From assembly GCF_002272015.1 (NCBI RefSeq), contig NZ_NPBY01000036.1:39374-103373 (forward strand): a stretch of 64,000 bases of DNA, in the 5' to 3' direction. Made by a program: the position numbers and the translations under genes. Positions 10,253 through 19,158 of the stretch are shown piece after piece; the first letter of the stretch is position 1; each line of letters opens with the position of its first letter. This DNA is from Paenibacillus campinasensis (GTDB lineage: Bacteria > Bacillota > Bacilli > Paenibacillales > Paenibacillaceae). Below the pieces are notes generated by a model. The model made no database searches. It saw only the letters and a program-made list of their open reading frames with translations, and had not been told where the DNA came from.

Positions 10253-10777
10253 CTAAATGCCCAGCCGATTGCGAAGAGAAGCGATATGCGCGATATGATG
10301 ATTGCCATGCCAGGCGTACATGCCGGTTGTATAATCCAGCGTGACAGCTTGCTCTGTCTCCGGGTGATAGAAGGTTCGTTTGAAATCGTCGTCGGACATC
10401 GAGTGAAGCATCGTCACCCATCGCTGATGAATCCCTTCCATTAGCGCCAGGGACGTGCCGATCTCCCCGGTCCTGGAATCCGGAAGTTCAGCCCACTTCT
10501 GCTCCAGATACGGCTTAATGACCGGCTGATCCTCCGTCAGCGCCAATTTAAAACGAATGTACGCATTCATATGGCTGTCTGCCATATGATGGACAACCTG
10601 ACGAACGGTCCAGCCGCCTTCCCGGTACGGGGTATCCAGCAGCTCCGGGCTCAAACCGGCGACAGTTGCCGCAAGCTTGGCCGGCGTATCCTCAATTTCG
10701 CGAATCCATATTTGCCTTTGGGATGCCGTAATCTCGCCATTCACCCGAAATGTACCAATCGGATATCTTACATCCAT
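10253..10777 (-). CDS. YfiT/BstA-type bacillithiol transferase, DinB superfamily
   Basis: A four-helix-bundle metal protein of the DinB/YfiT superfamily, 174 residues. YfiT relatives in Bacillales are bacillithiol S-transferases that conjugate the thiol to electrophiles. Metal-ligand histidines are visible in VVHHMADSHMNA and AWHGNHHIAHI. The start at 10777 follows AAAGGAG with 8 bases of spacing. The protein then begins MDVRYPIGTF, like YfiT. The transferase activity is inferred from family. The yojF-bshB2 pair 4 kb away shows the organism makes bacillithiol. The gap 9980-10252 holds only the upstream region of the preceding operon; I see no further gene there. Confidence 0.85.
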   Translation of the reverse strand: MDVRYPIGTFRVNGEITASQRQIWIREIEDTPAKLAATVAGLSPELLDTPYREGGWTVRQVVHHMADSHMNAYIRFKLALTEDQPVIKPYLEQKWAELPDSRTGEIGTSLALMEGIHQRWVTMLHSMSDDDFKRTFYHPETEQAVTLDYTTGMYAWHGNHHIAHIASLRNRLGI

Positions 10778-10879
10778 TGTGGACAGCTCCTTTGCACCTC
10801 TTGTTATCCATGATCTGGTGTACACGCTGTACTCTTATTCTATTATATCGCTCGCCCTTTTTGAACCATGTATCCGGTG

Positions 10880-11512
10880 CTATCCGCCCGCAGCCTCGGA
10901 TTTTTTCTTGCGCTTCTGCTTTCGCAGCCGATTGTGCAGAAACAAGGCGACGAGCAAGAAAGCGATGGCGATAAAGAACGCCTTCAGATAAAATTCAATC
11001 AGATTCAATATGTACTGCCACTGCTCCCCGAAAATGTAACCGAGACCGAAAAAAAATGCGACCCATGACAGGACGCCCGCATATCCGTATAGCATAACCG
11101 TGCGGTATGGCACTCGGATGATCCCGATAAAGTAGCCGATAAACTGCCTCACACCCGGGATAAAAAAACTGATAAGCAGCAGCTTGTTGCCGTACTTATC
11201 GTAGTAAAGCTGCGTCTTCTGGATAAGGGACGGCTTCAGGAACAGCCATTTGCCATAGCGCTCAATGAGCGGCATGCCCAGCTTATACCCTAACAAATAA
11301 GTGACCGTCAGCCCGGCGACTGCCCCGAACACGGCGCTGAGAAACGCGGGTGCAGGACCCATAATCCCTTTATAAGCCAAGAAACCGGTATAGGTTAACG
11401 TGCTGTTTCCCGGCGGGATAGGAAGTGCAATAAAATCTAGCGGGAGCCCGATCAAGAGCACCAGATAACCGTACTGCTCGAACAGACCTTCCACCACTTC
11501 GAACAAATTCAT
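10880..11512 (-). CDS. DedA family membrane protein (VTT domain)
   Basis: A polytopic inner-membrane protein of the DedA family, 210 residues from the chosen start with GAAGGGG upstream. It shows the re-entrant-loop motif LPIPPGNSTL and the FFIPGVRQFIGYFIG segment with the family Arg, about five hydrophobic segments and a basic tail (RLRKQKRKKK). DedA proteins have been implicated in undecaprenyl-phosphate and phospholipid translocation. It is encoded 39 bases after a glycolipid glycosyltransferase, and a second VTT protein lies beyond that, so a lipid-handling role is plausible. The exact substrate is unknown. Confidence 0.87.
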   Translation of the reverse strand: MNLFEVVEGLFEQYGYLVLLIGLPLDFIALPIPPGNSTLTYTGFLAYKGIMGPAPAFLSAVFGAVAGLTVTYLLGYKLGMPLIERYGKWLFLKPSLIQKTQLYYDKYGNKLLLISFFIPGVRQFIGYFIGIIRVPYRTVMLYGYAGVLSWVAFFFGLGYIFGEQWQYILNLIEFYLKAFFIAIAFLLVALFLHNRLRKQKRKKKSEAAGG

Positions 11513-11551
11513 TCCGGATAAACCCCTTCTATTCAAGACCAGCTGTCTCTG

Positions 11552-12772
11552 TTAATGGTTCATATATTGGCTGGAATAAGCCTCCCTGTTTAACGCTTCA
11601 TAGCTCGGCGCAACGGCTCCCGTCCATTGTGCGGACCGCCGGAAACTATGCTGGATCGCCAGCAACCGTCTCAATACGGACAGTGCGGATTCCTTATGTG
11701 TAAAGACTGCCGCTTTCCTCTCCATATCACCCAGCGCCCTCGGATTCATAATCAATCGGAGCAACTGCTGCTGCAGCTCTCCTTCCATCGCCTGCCGCGC
11801 TACGCCAATGCCGACCAAGTAATCGGCATTGTCCTGCTCCTGACCGGGCAGCGGCTTGAACAGCAGCATCGGGCGCTCCATCGTCAGCGCCTCCGACACG
11901 GTCAATCCGCCCGCCTTCGTCACGATCAGATCGGCTACGGCCATCAGCTCGTGCATGCGATCCACATAGCCCATAATCCGGGTCTGCGGATGCTCCCCAA
12001 GCTCCTCCTGGAGCAAATGATACAGCTTCACATTGCGCCCGCATATGATGATGAACCGGATATCAGGCGAATAGGCACCTGAATTGATCAGCTCGGTAAC
12101 CTCTTTATCGATCATGCCCTCGCCCCCGCCCATGATCAGAACGACCCGATGGCGGGAAGTCAGCCCATATTGACGGCGAAGCGCGTGCCGATTAACAGGC
12201 TGGCTGAATACGGGATGGACCGGTATGCCGGTCACCGATATTTTGGAAGCCGGGATGCCTTTGTTCAGCAGTGCCTTCTGCACCACCTCAGAGCCGACCA
12301 TATAGTGATCGGTATGCGAATGAATCCAGTAGCTATGATCCGTATGATCCGTAATGACCGTCGCGGTCGGCACCGAGGTCAGCCCCATCGCTTTCAGCAT
12401 CGCAACGGCCGCGGCAGCCGGCGGGAAAGTGCTTACGATCACCGCAGGCTTCACCTCTTCGAGCAAGTCGCTGATTTTGTGCACATTAAAGGAAGAGAGG
12501 CGTCTCAGCAGCTGTATCAGTCCGCTGTCATCACGCGTCTTTTGAAACAAATAACCGTACACGGAAGGGAAGTGCTTCATCCATTGGACAAAAAAGTATT
12601 GGCCTGCCGTATGCAGCTTCGGGTGCGTCAGTTCCATATAATCGACGACTTTAACGCTGAGATGAGGGTAATTTCTTTTGGCTGACTCCACAATGGCCTT
12701 CGATGCCTGGTTATGTCCCTCTCCCAGACTTCCGGTCAATATTAAAATATCGTGCTCATTCATGGATTTCAT
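11552..12772 (-). CDS. GT28 glycosyltransferase, MGDG synthase / UgtP-like
   Basis: A 406-residue enzyme of the monogalactosyldiacylglycerol synthase family, whose Bacillus members transfer glucose from UDP-glucose to diacylglycerol to make glycolipid anchors. The N-terminal acceptor domain starts with LTGSLGEGHNQASKAI near residue 11. The C-terminal nucleotide-sugar domain has IMGGGEGMIDKEV and TKAGGLTVSEALTMERPML. ATG at 12772 has GGAG six bases before it. An in-frame upstream extension to 12823 lacks a ribosome site. It is flanked by two VTT/DedA membrane proteins on the same strand. Confidence 0.87.
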   Translation of the reverse strand: MKSMNEHDILILTGSLGEGHNQASKAIVESAKRNYPHLSVKVVDYMELTHPKLHTAGQYFFVQWMKHFPSVYGYLFQKTRDDSGLIQLLRRLSSFNVHKISDLLEEVKPAVIVSTFPPAAAAVAMLKAMGLTSVPTATVITDHTDHSYWIHSHTDHYMVGSEVVQKALLNKGIPASKISVTGIPVHPVFSQPVNRHALRRQYGLTSRHRVVLIMGGGEGMIDKEVTELINSGAYSPDIRFIIICGRNVKLYHLLQEELGEHPQTRIMGYVDRMHELMAVADLIVTKAGGLTVSEALTMERPMLLFKPLPGQEQDNADYLVGIGVARQAMEGELQQQLLRLIMNPRALGDMERKAAVFTHKESALSVLRRLLAIQHSFRRSAQWTGAVAPSYEALNREAYSSQYMNH

Positions 12773-12865
12773 AAATAACTCCTTATCCAACGTTATAATA
12801 TTTCTTAATTTGCACCGAACCAAAATTCCACAAGCCGTCTTGAATGGCGCTTATCCCGGCACAAT

Positions 12866-13486
12866 TTATTCGCCTGCCGAAACATCCGCACCTACGGCCG
12901 TTTCCTGCACACCCTTAGCTTCAGCTCCCGTACGTTTCTGTCTGTGCTTCTTCACCAGCCGCACCGTGAACCATATGCCCCCGATCAATACACCAAGCCC
13001 CAGCATAATGAAGGTCAGGACGTGATCGACCATATTCTCTGCTGCTCTTCCATATACGTAGAATAAACCGCCCACCGCATAAAATTTTGCCGCACGGCCG
13101 AGCGCCGCATAGGCAATCAGCTTCCACAGCGGGTATTTCAGACAGCCGGACAAAATGGTGAAAATTTTAAACGGGATCGGCGTAAACGCACCGACCAGGA
13201 TCGCGGCCTCGCCATGCTTGGTAAACAGTGCGGTCGCAGAATCATGCCATTTCTTCTTCATCATCTTGCTCAGTACAAGCGTCCCCGACGCTCTGCCGAT
13301 TCCATAGCCGATGGGCGTTCCGATAATACAGCCGATAAATCCGATGGTCGCCAGCCATATCGCCCGTTCCGGTGACAATGTGCTTAATGAAATCTGGGAG
13401 AACAAGGCCGGAATCGGGAAAATGATCGCATCGATCATCGCATGAATAAACAGTCCAATATCCCCTAAATTACGTAGAAAATCCAT
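12866..13486 (-). CDS. VTT domain membrane protein, YqaA-like
   Basis: A polytopic membrane protein of 206 residues with the VTT (SNARE-associated) domain. It begins MDFLRNLGDIGLFIHAMIDA and contains IGTPIGYGIGRASG and the family FTPIPFKIFTILSG segment. It resembles the YqaA subgroup more than classical DedA. AGAGGGG precedes the ATG at 13486. The tail is charged and cytoplasmic. It lies upstream of the GT28 glycosyltransferase and DedA genes on the same strand and may form a unit with them. Lipid or polyprenyl-phosphate transport is inference from family. Confidence 0.82.
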   Translation of the reverse strand: MDFLRNLGDIGLFIHAMIDAIIFPIPALFSQISLSTLSPERAIWLATIGFIGCIIGTPIGYGIGRASGTLVLSKMMKKKWHDSATALFTKHGEAAILVGAFTPIPFKIFTILSGCLKYPLWKLIAYAALGRAAKFYAVGGLFYVYGRAAENMVDHVLTFIMLGLGVLIGGIWFTVRLVKKHRQKRTGAEAKGVQETAVGADVSAGE

Positions 13487-13712
13487 CGGTTGGCAACCCC
13501 TCTTTGGCAGTTCCTTCTGTCCTCTATTTGACCCATCCCCCACTGTTCCTCTCTTTTGTCCGTCATCACTAATGCAAGGATACCATGACATCAAGAGCAT
13601 GGCTTCCGACTTCGGACGATAATCATCCTGGACTTAGGTCTAGCTGTCAACCCGCCTCATATGCATAAACGAGCAATAGAGCAATTAAGTTTGAAATTGG
13701 TTCTAACCAAAA

Positions 13713-13745
13713 TACAGCTCGGTCTCATTCGCAGGACCAAGCTGT
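13713..13745 (-). terminator. Terminator after HAD phosphatase gene
   Basis: A hairpin pairs 13714-13724 with 13735-13745 and is followed on the minus strand by TATTTTGG. It begins 11 bases past the stop of the HAD gene. The rest of 13487-13712 shows no gene that I can support. Confidence 0.65.
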
Positions 13746-13755
13746 ACATGCCTCA

Positions 13756-14403
13756 TCATATAAAATTGAGAATAGCGCCAACCTCGCTTACCGATTTCAC
13801 GATATGGTCAGCCTGGGACAAGTCCTGGTTGCCGGAATTCGGGTTGACGAACCCGATGCACGTCATCCCGGCAGCCTTCGCGGCAGCCACACCGTGACGT
13901 GCATCCTCCAGCACCATGCAGTGCTGAGGCTCTACCCCGAGCAGCTCCGCCGCCTTCAGATATACATCCGGCGCTGGCTTGCCCTTCTCCACCTCTTCTC
14001 CGCTGACAACGGCATCAAAATGATCCTGAAGGCCAAACTTGCGCAGCACAGCCTCAATAAATACCGGCGGTGACGATGACGCAATCGCGGCGGGAATTCC
14101 GTTTGCCTTCAGCGCATCCAGCAGCTCGCGAATCCCCTCGATCGGCTCCATCTCCTTGGAGGTAAGAATGCTAATTTTGTTTGATAATTGATATTCAATA
14201 ATTTCCGATACCGATTGCGTCAACCGGTATTCATCCTTAATGGAAGCCCACATCTCGGGATTGGTCATGCCCACGTATTGCTCCAGCTTTTCGCGGGTAA
14301 TGCTGGTCCCAAAATCATTCATCACCTGGATGTCCACCTCAAAATGCAGCGGTTCGCTGTCAATAATGACCCCGTCCATATCAAAAATAAAAGCTTTCAG
14401 CAT
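13756..14403 (-). CDS. HAD family phosphatase, beta-phosphoglucomutase-like
   Basis: A 215-residue HAD hydrolase of subclass I. Motif I is DMDGVIIDSEP (nucleophile and acid/base Asp near residues 8 and 10), motif II is ASSSPP near 110, the Lys motif is in GEEVEKGKPAPDVY, and motif IV is LEDARHG. This matches beta-phosphoglucomutase or sugar-phosphate phosphatases of the PgmB/YcjU/GS1 type. The precise substrate is not readable. The start at 14403 follows GGGAG. A second HAD gene ends 28 bases upstream, so the two are probably cotranscribed. Confidence 0.88.
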   Translation of the reverse strand: MLKAFIFDMDGVIIDSEPLHFEVDIQVMNDFGTSITREKLEQYVGMTNPEMWASIKDEYRLTQSVSEIIEYQLSNKISILTSKEMEPIEGIRELLDALKANGIPAAIASSSPPVFIEAVLRKFGLQDHFDAVVSGEEVEKGKPAPDVYLKAAELLGVEPQHCMVLEDARHGVAAAKAAGMTCIGFVNPNSGNQDLSQADHIVKSVSEVGAILNFI

Positions 14404-14431
14404 AGTTAATCTCTCCCTCTCTCCTATGTCT

Positions 14432-15166
14432 CTACGCCCTGGAAGGGCTTGTATTGCCTTGCGAATGCGTCGCTCCCGCCAGAATCGGAACAAGCTCTTC
14501 CAGCCGCTGAATCTCATACGTTGGCTGAACGTCGGAATGATTCGGCTTGCGCCCGGGATTATACCAGCAAGTGTCGATGCCGTACCGGCTGCCTCCCGCG
14601 ATATCCGATGTCAAGGAGTCTCCTACGATCAACACCTCTTGCCGATCCGGAAACCCCAGCTTGTCAAAAGCAAAATCAAATATGGCCGGGTGCGGCTTCT
14701 GAGAACCCGCGTCTTCGGAGACGACAATGCATTCAAACGCATCGCACAGTTCAGATCTTCCGATACGGCTCAGCTGCACCTCCTTGATCCCGTTCGTAAT
14801 GATTGCCATTCGCTGTCCGCCCGCTTGCAGCTGGCTGCACAATTCAGCCGCCCCGTCTATCAGAAAGGCGCCTTCGCCTAAATACTTGATATAGGCCTGG
14901 CTAAACGCTTCTGCATCGATAGCTTCCGACAACCGGTGCTCGGCCACCAGCCGCTCGAACCGCGCTGTTCGCAGCTGCTGCTGCGTGATGCTCCCCTGCT
15001 CGAATGCCTTCCACAGCTCCTGATTAATCCGTCTGTAGCTGTCTACAAGCAGCGGCGTGCATTCCAGCTTCATCTCCTGAAAAGCCGAAGTCAGCGCATG
15101 AGCCTCTGCTTTAGTATAATCAAACAATGTTTCGTCTGCGTCAAATAAAACTACGTTGTAACGCAA
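14432..15166 (-). CDS. YjjG family noncanonical pyrimidine nucleotidase (HAD)
   Basis: A 244-residue HAD phosphatase with motif I DADETLFDYTK, a helical cap, motif II ITNGIKEVQLSR, Lys motif GSQKPHPAIFDF and motif IV VGDSLTSDIAGG. The DADxTL(F)D and GDSLTSDI signatures are those of YjjG/PynA house-cleaning 5'-nucleotidases that hydrolyse noncanonical pyrimidine nucleotides. The TTG at 15166 is preferred because GGAG lies just upstream. It is the first gene of a two-gene HAD unit. Confidence 0.85.
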   Translation of the reverse strand: MRYNVVLFDADETLFDYTKAEAHALTSAFQEMKLECTPLLVDSYRRINQELWKAFEQGSITQQQLRTARFERLVAEHRLSEAIDAEAFSQAYIKYLGEGAFLIDGAAELCSQLQAGGQRMAIITNGIKEVQLSRIGRSELCDAFECIVVSEDAGSQKPHPAIFDFAFDKLGFPDRQEVLIVGDSLTSDIAGGSRYGIDTCWYNPGRKPNHSDVQPTYEIQRLEELVPILAGATHSQGNTSPSRA

Positions 15167-15224
15167 AGCTCCGCTCCCCCCTGCCAATTCGCTTCCCTAA
15201 TCAGCTTACTATATTCCATGATAT

Positions 15225-15262
15225 GAAAAAAGCCATTGCATTAGCCCAGGTAATGCAATAGC
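15225..15262 (-). terminator. Terminator after S51 peptidase gene
   Basis: The arms GCcATTGCATTA (15232-15243) and its complement (15251-15262) form a 12-pair stem with one mismatch. Seven T residues follow on the minus strand (15225-15231). Confidence 0.88.
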
Positions 15263-15279
15263 TTGTAGAAAGTCCGGAA

Positions 15280-16026
15280 TTATCCGATACGTAGCAGTTC
15301 TTCAATATCGGCAAATTGCTCCTGATCCAACCGCTGCTTGTGAAGCCCGCGATCGTCTGAATATAAGCGATAGGCTCCGGCGTGCGGGGCGCTTCGGATC
15401 ACCTTGAACTCGGTGCCGCGAACAACCAGAGCACAGTGATTATCCAGCCCGATGCCGATGGACGGTTCTCCTCCGCTCAGCATCCACTGATCAAACCGGC
15501 TGCGATATTCCTCTTCATTATAGTGAGGACAGAATGCGGCAGGGATAAGGCCAAGCCCTTGAAGGCACTGCCGCTCCTGCTGTTCTTGCGCATCTTCAGT
15601 GTTCATTTCAGAACCGTACGCTTCGCTAAACCAGCAGATCGCGCCAGCACTAAGGCCTGACAGCACAACCCCCGCTTCATACGCCTCTTTCAAAGCCTGG
15701 TCCACGCCATGTTCACGCCAGACGCTGAGCATCATCTTGGTGACGCCGCCCCCGACATAGACCAGGTCGGATGACATGATCTTGCTCTGCATCTCCGCAG
15801 GCGTTGTTGCGCCGTCCAGCAAATACAAAATATCGGTCTGACAACCAAGCTGCTCACCGTACACCCGCTGAAATGCTTCAATATATCCCTGCGCTTCATA
15901 GCTGGCCGTCGGAATGAAGAGCGCCTTCGGCTCCTTTTTGCCCGCTGACTGGACAATATATTGGTCTATCGCCAATGTTTCAGACTTGTTCAGCTCTCCT
16001 CCGCCAATCGCAATCATTGTGCCCAT
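15280..16026 (-). CDS. Peptidase E-like serine peptidase (family S51)
   Basis: A 248-residue cytoplasmic peptidase of the dipeptidase E family, which cleaves N-terminal Asp-X dipeptides. The nucleophile elbow is GLSAGAICWF (Ser near residue 125). It is preceded by VYVGGGVT near residue 90, and a C-terminal DNHCALVV segment is present. The start at 16026 has GAGG 8 bases upstream. An open frame continues to 16236 without a ribosome site. Its upstream neighbour is a divergent WYL regulator. Confidence 0.83.
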   Translation of the reverse strand: MGTMIAIGGGELNKSETLAIDQYIVQSAGKKEPKALFIPTASYEAQGYIEAFQRVYGEQLGCQTDILYLLDGATTPAEMQSKIMSSDLVYVGGGVTKMMLSVWREHGVDQALKEAYEAGVVLSGLSAGAICWFSEAYGSEMNTEDAQEQQERQCLQGLGLIPAAFCPHYNEEEYRSRFDQWMLSGGEPSIGIGLDNHCALVVRGTEFKVIRSAPHAGAYRLYSDDRGLHKQRLDQEQFADIEELLRIG

Positions 16027-16207
16027 CCTGATTGTCCTCACTTTCATAATGCAATATGTAATGTTCACCCGGGGACACGCCGAATCGATCCGAAACCGAA
16101 CGCACCCCCATAGCCATAGTATGTAGCCAGTCCCATCAACTGACAAGATAAAATCTGTTATACTGAGTTCGGCAACATCTAAAATCACGAACAGGCGGGG
16201 GATATTC

Positions 16208-17134
16208 ATGAAATTGGAGCGTCTGATCTCCATCATCTACAAGCTGCTCAACCACGATGTTTTGTCTGCCTCCAAGCTGGCCGAGGAGTTCCAGGTTTCC
16301 CAGCGGACCATCTATCGCGATATCGATGCGATCTGTGCTGCGGGATTCCCGGTGGTGTCGTATCAGGGAACGAACGGCGGCTACGGCATGATCGACGGAT
16401 ATAAAATGGACCGGACCTTACTCGGCTCCTACGATGTCAACACCCTGATCACTGTGCTCCAAGGCCTCTCCACCGTGTTCGAAGACGAACGGGTGAATGG
16501 AACGATTGAGCGGCTGCAGACGATCGGGCCGGAGCACCGGACAATGAATCTGTCCGTCGATTTCGAGAATCTCCAGACCGACCCGGAGGCACTCCGCCAA
16601 TTGCGCGAGGCCATTACGGAGCGTCATGTCGTCCGGTTTGATTATATTAATGCGAACAATGAGCGCCTAACCCGTCACATCGAACCGCTCAGGCTCCACT
16701 TCAAACACCGGAACTGGTACGTTTACGGTTATTGCCGAGTGCGGCAGGATTACCGCGAATTTCGTCTATCCCGCATGCTGAACTTCACACGCACCCAGGA
16801 CATATTCGAGCCGCATCCCGAGATGCTGAATGAGGCAGCTGAGGCTGCTGTCTCTGAACAGCAACAACAAGATCAATGGAAAGAGGTTGTGCTCCAGGTC
16901 AAGCCGGATGCACTGGCAGAAGTGATGGATCAGTTTCGCCAAGGAGACAAGCAATTTCATCCCGATGGCAGCATGACCATCCGGATTCCGGTGCATGAGC
17001 CTCTGAAAGCACGCTGGCTGCGCAGCATTCTGCTCAGCTTCGGCAGCGGAGTCGAAGTGCTGGAGCCCACCGAGCTGCGCGGCGTCCTGAGAGAGGCGCT
17101 GCACAATACACTCAAACTTTATGAAGAAGTATGA
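16208..17134 (+). CDS. YafY-type transcriptional regulator with WYL domain
   Basis: A 308-residue regulator with an N-terminal winged helix-turn-helix (residues 1-60, VSQRTIYRDIDAICAAGFPV) and a WYL ligand-sensing domain (about 140-215, with HRNWYVYGYCRVRQDYREFR), followed by a WCX C-terminal extension. GGGGG precedes the ATG. It is followed at once by a hairpin terminator that overlaps its stop codon, so the DinB gene downstream is likely expressed separately or by read-through. The target genes and ligand are unknown. Confidence 0.9.
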   Translation: MKLERLISIIYKLLNHDVLSASKLAEEFQVSQRTIYRDIDAICAAGFPVVSYQGTNGGYGMIDGYKMDRTLLGSYDVNTLITVLQGLSTVFEDERVNGTIERLQTIGPEHRTMNLSVDFENLQTDPEALRQLREAITERHVVRFDYINANNERLTRHIEPLRLHFKHRNWYVYGYCRVRQDYREFRLSRMLNFTRTQDIFEPHPEMLNEAAEAAVSEQQQQDQWKEVVLQVKPDALAEVMDQFRQGDKQFHPDGSMTIRIPVHEPLKARWLRSILLSFGSGVEVLEPTELRGVLREALHNTLKLYEEV

Positions 17135-17158
17135 CGGTCCGTTGTCATACTTCTTTTT
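17124..17158 (+). terminator. Terminator overlapping the WYL gene stop codon
   Basis: GAAGTATGAC (17126-17135) pairs perfectly with 17044-style partner GTCATACTTC at 17144-17153, and five T residues follow. The stop codon TGA (17132-17134) lies inside the left arm. Confidence 0.85.
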
Positions 17159-17213
17159 ATATGATGGCATAGCAACGACCCATTTGATGGACAAAGAAAA
17201 GGAGACGATTACG

Positions 17214-17735
17214 ATGATTAATCCATCCGCAGAAATGTTCGAGTATCACAGCTGGGCTAACCGCACCATTCTAGGCAGAATCCATGAGCTTCCCTCCACT
17301 GTGCTGCACCAAGAGGTGAACAGCTCATTCCCGACCATCGCCCACGCCCTTAGCCATATCTACGCGGTAGACACGATGTGGTATATGGTGTTAACAGGGA
17401 CGGAGATGCCCGAGGCGCTGCAAGCCTGCATTCCTCTGAACAGTCAGGTTCTCGATTCTGTAGAGGAATATGGAAGTGCTTATGATGCATTGACCGCCCA
17501 GTACCGGGAGTGGCTGCAAAGCGAGCCTGAATGGGAGCAGACGCTATTGCTAAACAATCCGTTCGCGGCCCCTCGGCATACCCGCCTCTCGGAAATTATG
17601 CTGCATGTGGTCAATCACGGGACATATCACCGGGGCAATGTCTCTACCATGCTGCGGCAGCTCGGCCATGCTTCCATCCAGAACGATTATTCGCTTTTCT
17701 GGTATCAGGAGAATACGCAAACCCTTCAACCATGA
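17214..17735 (+). CDS. DinB family protein
   Basis: A 173-residue four-helix-bundle DinB/YfiT superfamily protein. The likely metal-binding histidines are in HALSHIYAVDTMW (near residue 44) and VVNHGTYHRGN (near 135-145). Members bind Zn or Ni and several are low-molecular-weight thiol transferases, but this subgroup is not assigned. GGAG lies 8 bases before the ATG at 17214. The gene overlaps the next by four bases (ATGA), indicating translational coupling with the YdeI-family gene. Confidence 0.85.
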   Translation: MINPSAEMFEYHSWANRTILGRIHELPSTVLHQEVNSSFPTIAHALSHIYAVDTMWYMVLTGTEMPEALQACIPLNSQVLDSVEEYGSAYDALTAQYREWLQSEPEWEQTLLLNNPFAAPRHTRLSEIMLHVVNHGTYHRGNVSTMLRQLGHASIQNDYSLFWYQENTQTLQP

Positions 17736-18325
17736 TGAATGCTCATCCCCTCTTAACGGTAACAACGAGGGAAGCGCTGCGAGCATGGCTGCAGCAACAT
17801 TGCAGAACAGAAACTTGCTGCTGGGTCCTGGTCAGCATGAAGCCAACACCGGATACGATCTTATACTTGGATGCGGTTGAGGAAGCGTTATGCTATGGAT
17901 GGATCGATGGAACCAAGAAGAAAATCTCTGAAACAGCGCTGGCCCAAAGGCTGTCCCCGCGCAGCAAAAACAGCTCATGGACCGAGCTGAATAAAGAGCG
18001 GGTGCGGCGGCTGGAAAAGCTGGGACTGATGACAGACGCGGGCAGAGACGTTCTGCCTGATATGCGCCCCGAGGCTTTCACCATCGACGAGGATATCCAG
18101 CGAAGGCTGAAAGAGGACATGCAGGTGTATACAAACTTTATGGCATTTCCGGATCTGTACAAGCGAGTTCGAATCGATACGATTCAGAGTTATAAACACC
18201 AGCCGGAGCTATTCGAGCGCAGACTGGACAAGTTCATCACCAACACAAGAGACAACCGCATGTACGGACAGTGGCATGACGATGGACGACTGCTCGGGGA
18301 TGAGGTTACATTGTCCACGCCGTAG
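17732..18325 (+). CDS. YdeI/OmpD-associated family protein
   Basis: A 197-residue cytoplasmic protein of the YdeI/OmpD-associated (bacteriocin-protection) family. The family hallmarks are LDAVEEALCYGWIDG near residues 45-60 and the RLSPRSKNSSWTELNKERV region near 75-95. Biochemical function is not known. The start overlaps the stop of the DinB gene and no ribosome site of its own is visible, so translation is probably coupled. 18326-18528 holds nothing I can assign. Confidence 0.85.
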   Translation: MMNAHPLLTVTTREALRAWLQQHCRTETCCWVLVSMKPTPDTILYLDAVEEALCYGWIDGTKKKISETALAQRLSPRSKNSSWTELNKERVRRLEKLGLMTDAGRDVLPDMRPEAFTIDEDIQRRLKEDMQVYTNFMAFPDLYKRVRIDTIQSYKHQPELFERRLDKFITNTRDNRMYGQWHDDGRLLGDEVTLSTP

Positions 18326-18528
18326 TTGCTACCCTCTTCCAGCAAATCGCCCTTCATCCAAAGGCAAAACCAGGCCTCCTGCATCGCCCTAACTTCGCGC
18401 ATGCCGGAGGCCGCTCCCGTTATCGGTGTATCACAATTATCCGCACAGTTGTCGGATGTATCACTACGATCCAGACCGTTCATCCATCCCCGTCCATCTC
18501 CTCATCCCGGGTGGATTACACCATCTTG

Positions 18529-19158
18529 TTACATCTGCCCTGCTTCAAGCTCAATGCCCTTCAGATCCCCAGTTTTCCTCCACTCCATATAAATACGTTC
18601 ATTAAAGTCTCTCTGTTCTGCATGATCTTCCGCTCTTCGCTCGATCTCCTGAAAGCCCAGCTTTCGGTACAGCCGGATGGCCGTTTCGTTGCGGTCGGTG
18701 ACTTCCAGCACATAGCGCCTGTAAGGAAGCTCTTCCATAACATAATGCATCAGGGACGTGGACACCCCTCTGCAGCGAGCCCGCTCTAATGTAGCCACAC
18801 ACTCAATATAACCGGTATCATCATCATAAGGCAGAGGGGAATTAAATTCGCCGCTCATCACGTTGTAAGCAAGCTCCCCTGTATTTATGCCAAAAGCCTC
18901 CTGCAAAGGCTGAAGCTCCACCGGCATCGCCCTCAACTTATTGCTCGAGCATCCCGCCATTCCCACAATCACGCCTGACTCCTCGGCCAGATAGAGCGCT
19001 TCCGGGGAGAATAAACGCTTAAAGGCCGATTTCAAGATTGAACGATCCCGGGTAAAGTACGACAATTCGTTGTAGTAACCGTCCACAAATACCTCGGCCA
19101 CCTCATCCCGCACATCCCGTTCCGCGTCAGCCATGCGGATGATTCGCAGTCCTTTCAT
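18529..19158 (-). CDS. GNAT family N-acetyltransferase
   Basis: A 209-residue acetyltransferase. The acetyl-CoA binding region is recognisable as IECVATLERARCRGVSTSLM near residues 125-145, a variant of the usual motif A. NETAIRLYRKLGFQEIERR follows near 170-188. The substrate is unknown. AAGGA precedes the ATG at 19158. An in-frame ATG at 19185 overlaps this ribosome site. It stands alone between gene-free stretches. Confidence 0.85.
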   Translation of the reverse strand: MKGLRIIRMADAERDVRDEVAEVFVDGYYNELSYFTRDRSILKSAFKRLFSPEALYLAEESGVIVGMAGCSSNKLRAMPVELQPLQEAFGINTGELAYNVMSGEFNSPLPYDDDTGYIECVATLERARCRGVSTSLMHYVMEELPYRRYVLEVTDRNETAIRLYRKLGFQEIERRAEDHAEQRDFNERIYMEWRKTGDLKGIELEAGQM

